From positions 1 through 6,756 of the forward strand of contig CALETF010000006.1 in the NCBI GenBank assembly GCA_937920005.1: 6,756 nt of DNA, given 5' to 3'. Origin of the DNA: an uncultured Candidatus Altimarinota bacterium (GTDB lineage: Bacteria; Patescibacteriota; Gracilibacteria; BD1-5; JAGOOR01). Below the pieces are notes generated by a model. That model was not told where the DNA came from, made no database searches, and was given only the letters and a program-made list of their open reading frames with translations. This document shows positions 1 to 5,760 of this stretch, piece by piece (within the stretch, counting starts at the first letter, position 1; every line of letters begins with the position of its first letter). The position numbers and the translations under genes were made by a program.

Positions 1-3
1 TAA

Positions 4-810
4 ACAACTCCCCCCCTTACTTCAGCTCCAGAAGAAAACTCACAAGAAGGTATCACCATTACACTTCCTGGAAAAACTACCACCACTACTCCTCCAACCA
101 CAAGTACTCCAGCGACAAGTTTTGGCGCCTTTAATTCTTTTAGTGTAACAGCTCCAACAGAGGTAAAAGCTAATACTCCATTTGATATCGTCGTCAAAGC
201 ATTAGATAAAAATGGTAAAATTGTTACTAACTACAATGGTACCATTTACTTTGACTTGCTCGAATGAAGCTATGATAATTTCTCTCTCGGTATCAATGAC
301 GAGGGATATACTTTTTCAGGTGCTGAAAAAGGTGTTATGACGTTTAAAAATGTCATCCTGAAACAGGCAGGAACCTATAAAATAGATATCTATGAAATAG
401 AAAGTGGCCTCGATATAACCAAAAATATTACTCTGACCGCGACTGATGGCTATGTCAGCACTGTAACAAATCAGAATGCTACACAGCTCGCTGATTTTGT
501 TATTAGCACGCCAGCAGAAGTAAAAACAAATACACCATTTGATTTTACAGTCTCAGCCGTCAACAGCGCAGGACAAGTTCTGACAAACTATCTTGGTACT
601 ATCTATTTTGACACCAATAATCTGGAATCAGATGTGACCTTCCCAAATACACAACAATCCTACACCTTTACAGCTGCTGACAAGGGAATTCATAAATTTA
701 CTGGAGGTTTCAAATTCAAACAGCCAGGAACGTATGAAATCATCGTCTATGAAGTCGATGTTATACCAGATGGCGTACAGAAACTCGTCAAAATAATCGC
801 TAAAAATTAA
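4..810 (+). CDS. Secreted/surface protein with two tandem Ig-like repeats, C-terminal part (5' partial)
   Basis: I do not recognise a specific family. The reading frame holds a Thr/Pro-rich linker (nt 10-120, with a run of threonines and TTP/TPP motifs), followed by two homologous modules starting at the codons at 139 and 496. Both modules carry an F-x-(V/I)-x-x-P-x-E-V-K-x-N-T-P-F-D opening, a G-T-I-Y-F-D strand, a Y-T-F-(S/T)-(G/A)-A-(D/E)-K-G motif and a Q-(A/P)-G-T-Y ending, as in Ig-like beta-sandwich modules of bacterial surface proteins. An in-frame TGA (265-267) lies in a loop of module 1 and is read here as glycine; the frame stays open and homologous to module 2 on both sides of it. 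The stop is TAA. No ATG, GTG or TTG precedes the first module in frame, so the true start and any signal peptide must lie upstream. A TAA at 1-3 in this frame, next to a C7 run, hints at a frame change there. It is probably an exported adhesin-like or cell-wall protein (inference). Confidence 0.72.
139..807 (+). repeat. Two tandem Ig-like protein modules, period about 357 nt
   Basis: The modules start at 139 and 496, a spacing of 357 nt or 119 residues. They align by eye over most of their length: TPFD, TNY-x-GTIYFD, YTF-x-(G/A)A-(D/E)KG, QxGTY-(K/E)-I and (V/I)YE. Nucleotide identity is only partial, so this is an old protein-level duplication and not a recent DNA repeat. More copies may lie upstream of the window. 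Confidence 0.75.
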
Positions 811-820
811 TCTTCCTTAC

Positions 821-1435
821 ATGCTTGAATCTTTTTATGGATACATCCTCCATCTTTTCCAGACCATAGATTACTGGGCTGTTTTTATCATGATGAGCAT
901 AGAAGCCTCGGTAATACCATTTCCTTCTGAGATACCTATGATCGCAGTTGGTATACAAAGTGCCCGTGGAATGATGAATCCTATTATCGGTTTGCTCGTG
1001 GCTCTCGCTGGTGTTTTTATTGGCACAACAATCAATTATTATATCTGATACTATATCGGTGATACATTTATAGAAAAATATGGTAAATATTTTGGTATCA
1101 AAAAATCATCTTACCATGAAGCACAAAAACTTTTTCAAAAGGATGCATCATTTTATACTTTTTTTGGTCGCCTCGTGCCTGTTATCCGACAAATCATTTC
1201 GATTCCTGCTGGTATGGCTCATATGCCGTATCTTCGTTTCATCGTCCTCTCACTGAGTGGCTCTGCAATCTGGCTTACAATCCTCATTATACTCTGATAC
1301 TTTATAGGCGATAATATAGAGCTCATCAAACAATACACTACTGGGATTACCCTTATAATACTCTGTATCGGGGGAGTATATTTCCTCATAAAACACAGAC
1401 CTCTCCTAAAAAAAGTACTGAAAGGCCTGAAATAA
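821..1435 (+). CDS. DedA family (SNARE-associated/VTT domain) membrane protein, read through two UGA codons
   Basis: A 204-residue integral membrane protein of the DedA family, of usual length for the family. Visible motifs are an E28...P-F-P-S-E37 segment after the first hydrophobic stretch, a glycine-rich membrane re-entrant region (about 44-80), the signature G116-R-x-x-P...R123...P129-A-G-x-x-x-M at 116-135, then G147-S-x-x-W and a late transmembrane segment. Two in-frame TGA codons (1046-1048, residue 76; 1295-1297, residue 159) each sit before an aromatic residue and IGD; residue 159 matches the glycine of the family's G-Y-x-x-G motif, so both are read as glycine. The stop is TAA. Some DedA proteins recycle undecaprenyl phosphate or other lipids across the membrane; which role applies here cannot be told. 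The start ATG lies 10 bases after the upstream stop, without a clear ribosome binding site, so the two may be co-transcribed. The last 30 bases overlap the end of ftsX on the other strand. Confidence 0.88.
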
Positions 1436-2149
1436 TCCAAATGCAGTGAGACTACTCATGACGATATAAAAAAGGGCAGTAAGGGTGTGTGGTCACCAGA
1501 TAAAAACTGGATCCGCTCAAACAAGTCTCCCCACGATTCTCTCATCCTGAAAAAGACGTAAATGGTATCTCAGTATTGCTACGAGTACCATGCCCATCAA
1601 AATCAATGTAAGACCAATAAAAACAAGTAGCACTGTCCATATTTGTTGTATGTCTTCGAGGGATTTATTAAATCGTTCAAGACGAGACTTGAGATTAGTC
1701 ACCTCTGTACTGGACTCAAATAAATCACGATACTCCTGTATGCGTGTCCAGAGTGTGTCTGTATTCATCCCCTGAAGAGGAATAATGATAATGTCTGGGA
1801 GCGGGTTTTCCCCAGCAAGAACACTGGTAATCCCTGGATTACGCTGTATCTCACGATCGAGTGCTTGCTCACGGGTGATATATTCGAGTGGCTTCTGGAG
1901 ACCTGCTGTTGTCAGACTCTGTGCAAAATCACGTACACGCTGACTCTCAAAGGTATAGAGCGGATTCAGGGCGAGAGGATACGTAAACTGGCTCTCGAGA
2001 TTTGCACGCTCATCCATCAAGAAACGAACCATTGTCAATCCTATCAAAAGTGTTGTCAAAAGCACAGAGAAACCAAATATAACTCAGAGAGAGGCATAAG
2101 GCATACGGCTGATATGATGCCAAGAAGTGCGAAAAAGAAATTTGAGCAT
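1406..2149 (-). CDS. ftsX: FtsX-like cell division ABC transporter permease, short form, with three UGA codons
   Basis: A 247-residue protein. The N-terminus (MLKFLFRTSWHHISRMP) followed by a transmembrane helix at about 21-42 is typical of FtsX. A periplasmic/extracellular domain with an L-P-D segment near 117 follows, then a coiled region (about 145-168), a second helix at about 170-193, the cytoplasmic R-I-V-G-R-L-V-G-A motif (203-212) that matches the family's EI-x-x-M-x-L-V-G-A, and a third helix ending at the stop. Three in-frame TGA codons (residues 22, 211 and 219; nt 2084-2086, 1517-1519 and 1493-1495) read as glycine; residue 211 is the G of LVGA and 219 the G of the following G-P. 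The stop is TAG. The ATG at 2149 is preceded by GAGGGGAG. FtsX normally works with the ATPase FtsE to activate cell-wall hydrolases at division; no ftsE is in the window. FtsX proteins usually have four helices and about 300 residues, so the fourth helix seems to be missing. Confidence 0.8.
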
Positions 2150-2152
2150 AAA

Positions 2153-2160
2153 CTCCCCTC
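2153..2160 (-). promoter_or_regulatory. Ribosome binding site of ftsX
   Basis: On the minus strand GAGGGGAG lies 3 bases before the ATG at 2149. It is the only strong purine-rich Shine-Dalgarno-like sequence before a start in this window. It supports the ATG at 2149 over the GTG at 2065, which is the first start after the in-frame TGA under the standard code. Confidence 0.6.
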
Positions 2161-2186
2161 ACGATATATATTTTCCGCTAAAATAC

Positions 2187-2216
2187 AAACAATGACCCTT
2201 ATGAGGGCCATTGTTT
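2187..2216 (-). terminator. Hairpin terminator after rpmA
   Basis: The inverted repeat has arms 2187-2199 and 2204-2216 around a 4-base loop. In minus-strand RNA all 13 pairs form, including one G-U; in plus-strand RNA the same position is an A-C mismatch. The minus-strand hairpin is followed by a U-rich stretch (UUU-GUAUUUU), and it lies 21 bases after the rpmA stop, so it fits as the end of the ribosomal protein transcript. The plus side also has a run of T (2214-2220), so activity in both directions is possible. Confidence 0.7.
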
Positions 2217-2237
2217 TTTTATGAAATTACGTTGCTA

Positions 2238-2522
2238 TTATTTCGTTACTGTATCGACAGTCACGTAGGTAGAGCGAACTGATTTACCATCAAATCGTGT
2301 ACGACCTTTTTCGTAGAATCGTACAACACCATCCACAACAGCCTGGAGTGTGAAATCTTTTCCCTGGATAACACCAACACCTGGGAAAATCTTGTTTCCT
2401 TTTTGACGAACAATGATATTACCAGCAATAACTGGTGTTCCTGCGTAGACCTTCACGCCACGACGTTTTGCTTGTGAGTCGCGACCATTTTTGGTTGAGG
2501 AGAGTGCTTTCTTATGAGCCAT
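2238..2522 (-). CDS. rpmA: 50S ribosomal protein L27
   Basis: A 94-residue protein of the large ribosomal subunit, whose N-terminus reaches the peptidyl transferase centre. It begins with the family signature MAHKKA, then STKNGRDS, an AKRRGVK segment, AGNIIVRQKG and a PG-x-GV-x-x-G-x-D-x-T-L block; length is slightly above the usual 85-90. The start at MAHKKA leaves no N-terminal extension of the kind cleaved in Firmicutes. All glycines use GGN codons and the stop is TAA. It is the last gene of the cluster, 30 bases after rpsG and just before the terminator. In most bacteria rpmA follows rplU (L21), which is not seen here. The leader has no Shine-Dalgarno sequence but a TTTTTCATTT-like stretch. 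Confidence 0.96.
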   Translation of the reverse strand: MAHKKALSSTKNGRDSQAKRRGVKVYAGTPVIAGNIIVRQKGNKIFPGVGVIQGKDFTLQAVVDGVVRFYEKGRTRFDGKSVRSTYVTVDTVTK

Positions 2523-2552
2523 ATACTGTTAAATGAAAAATGAAAAAACGAA

Positions 2553-2996
2553 TTAGTTATTCTGATTACTATTTGCTGTACGAGCGAAACGAGCATTCAC
2601 TTTGTTTGCTTCAGCATTCTTGTAGACATCGAGTTTCTTTTTAAATGCATTACCAGTTTCCTGAGATGCTTCGATAAATTCTGTTGCAAGAGCCTGAGCA
2701 AATGGTGTTCCTTTCTTACTCTGAGCAGATTCTTTGATCCACTTAGAAGCGAGGAAGAATTGACGCTTTGGGAGGACATCACCAGGAACCTGGAAGATAG
2801 CACCACCGATACGTTTTGGGCGTACTTCTACACGTGGCATGACATTTTCAAATGCTTTTTCCATAATAGCTTCTGGATCTTTATTTCCGCGCTCTTTGAT
2901 GATAGTAAATGCATCATCAAGGAGATTACGAGCAAGGTGCTTCTTGCCGCCCTGCATAATATAGTTAATAAACTTTTGTTTCTGAGTGATTATCAT
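2553..2996 (-). CDS. rpsG: 30S ribosomal protein S7, short N-terminus
   Basis: A 147-residue S7, the protein that nucleates assembly of the 16S rRNA 3' major domain. Recognisable blocks are KFIN-x-I-M-x-GGKK near the start, ENVMPRVEV, GGAIFQVPGDVLPKR (the beta-hairpin region), and AEANK near the end, followed by a polar tail rich in Asn. Aligned with Bacillus S7 the protein starts about 17 residues late: the usual PRRG/PD-x-x-Y segment is missing. A TAA lies seven codons upstream in frame with only ATT/CTC/TTT/ATA/AAA between, so no standard start codon can extend it. It begins 11 bases after the rpsL stop, with no Shine-Dalgarno sequence. The stop is TAA and no TGA is used. rpsL-rpsG is the conserved str operon order, but fusA does not follow. 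Confidence 0.94.
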   Translation of the reverse strand: MIITQKQKFINYIMQGGKKHLARNLLDDAFTIIKERGNKDPEAIMEKAFENVMPRVEVRPKRIGGAIFQVPGDVLPKRQFFLASKWIKESAQSKKGTPFAQALATEFIEASQETGNAFKKKLDVYKNAEANKVNARFARTANSNQNN

Positions 2997-3007
2997 AATG
3001 AGAAATA

Positions 3008-3421
3008 TTATTTTTTAGGACGTTTAGCACCATACTGACTGCGTGATTGTTTACGATCAGCAACTCACTGAGTATCCAATACACCACGAACGATATGGTA
3101 ACGTACACCCGGAAGGTCTTTTACACGACCACCACGAATCATCACGACTGAGTGCTCCTGGAGGTTGTGTCCTTCACCACCAATATATGCGATAACTTCG
3201 TAACCATTCGTGAGACGCACTTTTGCGACTTTACGAAGAGCCGAGTTAGGCTTTTTTGGTGTCATGGTATAAACCTTTGTACATACACCGCGTTTCTGTG
3301 GAGATGCGAGAGGGATATCGAGACGTTCGAGATTGTTGCGGATTTGCATGAGCGCAGGAGACTTGCTCTTACGGAGCTTGTTCACTCGAGGTTTTCGGAT
3401 GAGTTGTTGAATTGTAGGCAT
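3008..3421 (-). CDS. rpsL: 30S ribosomal protein S12, with one UGA codon read as glycine
   Basis: A 137-residue S12, part of the decoding centre of the small subunit. Diagnostic blocks are MPTIQQLIRKPR, PQKRGVCTKVYTMTPKKPNSALRK (residues 41-64, in the region of streptomycin-resistance sites), IGGEGHNLQEHS and GGRVKDLPGVRYHIVRG. An in-frame TGA at 3065-3067 (residue 119) follows L-D-T-Q and precedes V-A-D-R-K-Q-S-R-S-x-Y-G-x-K-R-P-K, which is the invariant S12 C-terminus, where the family has G-V-x-(D/N)-R. The TGA must therefore be read as glycine; the standard code would remove the last 19 residues. The stop is TAA. The 13-residue insert before PQKRGVC is the form seen in Firmicutes. The gene lies 27 bases after rpsI. 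Confidence 0.97.
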
Positions 3422-3448
3422 AATTTCTTTGATTTTGAAGTGAGATTT

Positions 3449-3832
3449 TTAACGTTTAGACCATTGGATACGTTTACGAGCTTTGTGGAGACCTGGTTTC
3501 TTACGTTCTACCTTGCGAGCATCACGTGTAAGAAGACCCTGTTCACGAAGTGCACCCTTGAATGCTTCATCAACTTCGACCAATGCACGAGCAATACCGT
3601 GAGCAATAGCCTGAGCCTGAGCGCTCTCTCCTGAACCCTCTACTTTCACAGAGAAATGATATTCACCATTTCCAGCAGCCTTGATAGGAGCATGGACAAC
3701 AGAGAGGAGATCATCACGAGTGACGTATTCTTTGAGTGGGCGACCATTTACTTCAGATTCACCTTTCCCAGAGAAGAGTCTCACCTGAGCGGTTGCTGTT
3801 TTTCGTCGGCCAATAGCGTAAGTATATTTCAT
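3449..3832 (-). CDS. rpsI: 30S ribosomal protein S9
   Basis: A 127-residue S9, whose C-terminal tail reaches the P-site tRNA. The N-terminus Y-A-x-GRRKTA-x-A-x-V-R, the central VNGRPL and the block AQA-x-A-x-x-H-G-I-A-R-A-L are typical, followed by LLTRDAR-x-VERKK-x-G-x-x-KAR. It ends in the invariant SKR, so the C-terminus is intact. Length is normal. All glycines use GGN codons and the stop is TAA. It starts 15 bases after the rplM stop, the usual L13-S9 pair, with no Shine-Dalgarno sequence in the short gap. Confidence 0.97.
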   Translation of the reverse strand: MKYTYAIGRRKTATAQVRLFSGKGESEVNGRPLKEYVTRDDLLSVVHAPIKAAGNGEYHFSVKVEGSGESAQAQAIAHGIARALVEVDEAFKGALREQGLLTRDARKVERKKPGLHKARKRIQWSKR

Positions 3833-3847
3833 AAAAGGACAGAGGTA

Positions 3848-4273
3848 TTATGAGAGAGTAAGGATTTCAGGAGTTTGTGCCTCGTGGCTATGTTCAGTTC
3901 CTTGAAATTGTTTCATGCGACCTATCATAGCATCACGGTGACTGTTTTTTGGGAGCATACCAGCAACAGCGAGCTTGAGTGGTTCGAATGGTTTCTTTGT
4001 ACGGAGTTCTCCAAGAGTTATTGTCTTGAGACCACCCATATACTGAGAATGAGTGTGATACTCTTTCTGAGATTCTTTACGACCAGTTGTTTTGATCTTA
4101 TCGATATTGGTCACGATGACATAGTCACCACCATCAATATGAGCTGAATAAGTAGGCTTTGTTTTGCCAGAAAGTTTCTGAGCAACGACCGTAGCGAGGC
4201 GACCGAGCGTAAGCCCGTTTGCATCGATGAGGTACCATTTGCGTTCTACGTTGTTTGGAAAAAGTGTTTTCAT
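3848..4273 (-). CDS. rplM: 50S ribosomal protein L13
   Basis: A 141-residue L13, an early-assembly protein of the large subunit. The start is placed at MKTLF (ATG at 4273), where the family begins; the open frame extends further upstream only because it runs antiphase through rplQ. Typical blocks are W-Y-x-x-DA-x-G-x-x-LGRLAT, the H-x-D-x-GDYVIV segment, Y-x-x-H-(S/T) and GG, then AVAGMLPKN and the closing G-T-x-H-x-H-x-A-Q-x-P. Length is normal and the stop is TAA. It lies 22 bases after rplQ. L13 and S9 directly after the alpha operon is an order also found in Firmicutes, there with other genes in between. Confidence 0.96.
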   Translation of the reverse strand: MKTLFPNNVERKWYLIDANGLTLGRLATVVAQKLSGKTKPTYSAHIDGGDYVIVTNIDKIKTTGRKESQKEYHTHSQYMGGLKTITLGELRTKKPFEPLKLAVAGMLPKNSHRDAMIGRMKQFQGTEHSHEAQTPEILTLS

Positions 4274-4295
4274 AGTGTGATACTGTGGGGGAATA

Positions 4296-4652
4296 TTAAG
4301 CAACAAGTTCAAGAGTAACAAGGAGACTCGCATCACCAACACGATACTTGAGAGGAGTAACGCGAGTGAAACCTGAAGTCTTCTTGGTGTTTTTTGCGAA
4401 ATCAATTGCTGCACGAGAAGCAGACTCTGTATAGAGTGATGCATTGAGAGCACGGATTGTATTCATAGTGTCTTTTTCTTGCGCTACACGGATGAGATTG
4501 TGAACAAGAGGAGTCACAGCACGAGCACGTTTTTGTGTTGTCGCTACTTTACCATGAACGAAGAGGCTAGAAGCCAAGTTACGAAGAACTGCATCGCGGT
4601 GATTGACGTCACGTCAGTTGAGCTTCAGATGTTTTTTGGAACGGTGTCGCAT
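4296..4652 (-). CDS. rplQ: 50S ribosomal protein L17, with one UGA codon read as glycine
   Basis: A 118-residue L17 of the large subunit, near the exit tunnel. The N-terminus MRHRSKKHLKLN, then TGA at 4614-4616 (residue 13), then R-D-V-N-H-R-D-A-V-L-R-N-L-A-x-S-L, matches the family pattern MRH-x-x-x-x-x-x-L-(G/N)-R-x-x-x-H-R-x-A-x-x-R-N. Glycine fits at residue 13, next to the arginine. The standard code would start the protein at the ATG at 4577 and lose 25 conserved residues. Later blocks are TT-x-x-x-A-(K/R)-x-x-x-P, a S-G-F-T-R-V segment (family GGYTR) and a C-terminal L-x-T-L-E-L-V. The stop is TAA. The gene is separated from rpoA by 75 AT-rich bases, the widest gap within the cluster, and has no Shine-Dalgarno sequence. 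Confidence 0.95.
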
Positions 4653-4727
4653 AAAGGGAAGTTTAGGGTTTTAAGTTTTTAGTTTAAAGTTATTCGTAAT
4701 TCGTAATTGAAGTATTGATAATTAATT
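4653..4727 (-). repeat. AT-rich rpoA-rplQ spacer with short tandem repeats
   Basis: The spacer holds a 7-base tandem repeat (ATTCGTA at 4692-4698 and 4699-4705, plus a partial copy) and, closer to rplQ, AGTTTTTAGTTTA (4674-4686), which also occurs at 6392-6404 before rpsD. In mRNA sense the latter is TAAACTAAAAACT. I see no clear promoter or hairpin terminator. It may serve as an unstructured A-rich leader for rplQ. Confidence 0.5.
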
Positions 4728-5720
4728 TTAGTCGTCTCCGAGGAGTTTCTTGTTCTGTGTTGCGAGAGCAGCGCGGACTTCATCCATAGCCTTCTTTCCG
4801 AAGCCTTTGATAGAGCTGAGTTTTGCTTCTGTGCATTTTTCGAGTTGTTCTACTGAGAGGATATTACCATTCACGAGAGCATTGAGTGTTCGTGGAGAGA
4901 GTCCAAGGAAATCAATGTGTGTGAAATTTTCACGGTGTTCAGTTGCGTGTGCTTCCTTTTTCTCTTTTTCACGGAGAGAACGGACATCACCCATGAATTC
5001 GCTTTCGATAACTACTTCTGTATCACAGAAAATGTCAAAGTAAGAACGGAGCATCTGAGCACCAAATTTGAGTGCGCTCTCTGGAGTGATAGAACCGTTT
5101 GTCTTGATAGTGAGAGAGAGGCGATCGAGATCCGTCATGTCACCATAGCGTTCACTCTTTACTTCTGTACTCACATTGAGAACAGGAGAGAAGCTCGCAT
5201 CAACGACGAGAATCATGACATCATCATCTTCTTTCTTGAGAGTATCGATAGATTTGTAACCGACGTTTTTTTCAACGCGGATTTGCATATCGAGTTCGAA
5301 ACCATCGCGATCGATTTCTGTGATATAGAGATCCTTGTTGAGGATTTCCACACCACCTGAAGTCTTGATATCTGCTGCTGTTACCTTGCCTGCTTTGTTC
5401 TTTTTGAGTGAGATCCATGTGACACCTGTGTCAGATTTATCAAGAACGAGATTCTTGAGGTTGAGCATGATATCGAGAACGCTCTCACGGAGACCTGGAA
5501 GAGTCGTATATTCGTGTGTCACACCTTCGATTTTTACACCAGTAACGCGTGTACCTGGGATAGATGATATGATAGAACGTCGGAGTGCGTGTCCGAGTGT
5601 CATCCCATATCCTCGTGGAAGAGGAGTGATATCAAAGACTGACTCCAGTGAAAAATCTTCCTGTGCAAGACGGTGCTCAGTAACTTTTGGGAGGCCGATG
5701 ATAGTATGAAGGATGTGCAT
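4728..5720 (-). CDS. rpoA: DNA-directed RNA polymerase alpha subunit
   Basis: A 330-residue alpha subunit, of full length. The N-terminal domain, which dimerises and starts polymerase assembly, shows PLPRGYGMTLGHALRR at 33-48, then SS-x-PG-x-x-V-T-x-V-x-I-x-G-V-x-HEY and a D-I-x-LNLK segment. A charged linker (about 245-265, rich in Glu and Lys) leads to the C-terminal helix-hairpin-helix domain (about 269-321) with L-x-L-S-x-R-x-x-N-x-L and IKGFGKKA-x-x-E-V, which binds promoter UP elements and activators. The ATG is preceded in frame only by non-start codons back to a TAA, so it is firm. No in-frame TGA; the stop is TAA. It sits 40 bases after rpsD in the standard alpha operon order, with no Shine-Dalgarno sequence. 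Confidence 0.98.
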   Translation of the reverse strand: MHILHTIIGLPKVTEHRLAQEDFSLESVFDITPLPRGYGMTLGHALRRSIISSIPGTRVTGVKIEGVTHEYTTLPGLRESVLDIMLNLKNLVLDKSDTGVTWISLKKNKAGKVTAADIKTSGGVEILNKDLYITEIDRDGFELDMQIRVEKNVGYKSIDTLKKEDDDVMILVVDASFSPVLNVSTEVKSERYGDMTDLDRLSLTIKTNGSITPESALKFGAQMLRSYFDIFCDTEVVIESEFMGDVRSLREKEKKEAHATEHRENFTHIDFLGLSPRTLNALVNGNILSVEQLEKCTEAKLSSIKGFGKKAMDEVRAALATQNKKLLGDD

Positions 5721-5760
5721 GGGAGAGATAGATAAGAAGTAGAGAACAACTTACTTGGAA

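Noticed and set aside
1046..1297. DedA gene broken by two nonsense mutations (pseudogene)
   Set aside because: The frame and all family motifs continue intact on both sides of each TGA, and other genes including S12 show the same codon at conserved glycines.
1219..1440. Minus-strand open frame antisense to the DedA gene
   Set aside because: It lies wholly opposite the conserved DedA coding region and overlaps the ftsX tail in another frame; it shows no family motif.
1865..2224. Plus-strand open frame opposite ftsX
   Set aside because: It is Cys-rich without a recognisable pattern, lies on the reverse of a gene with clear FtsX motifs, and runs into the terminator hairpin.
3299..3349. Insert of about 13 residues in S12 before PQKRGVC as a novel feature
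   Set aside because: Firmicutes S12 has an insert of the same size at the same place, so it is a known variant of the family.
4296..4453. N-terminal extension of L13 starting at 4453
   Set aside because: The extra residues are rplQ read in another frame. L13 family proteins begin at the MKT at 4273.
265..4616. UGA read as tryptophan (code 4) or as selenocysteine
   Set aside because: The conserved residues at the S12 and FtsX sites are glycines, and tryptophan is encoded by TGG elsewhere in the same genes. Selenocysteine would not occur in S12 or L17, and no selenocysteine insertion element is evident.
4653..4727. Promoter for rplQ in the rpoA-rplQ spacer
   Set aside because: The spacer is AT-rich, but I find no -35/-10 pair at proper spacing that stands out from the background.
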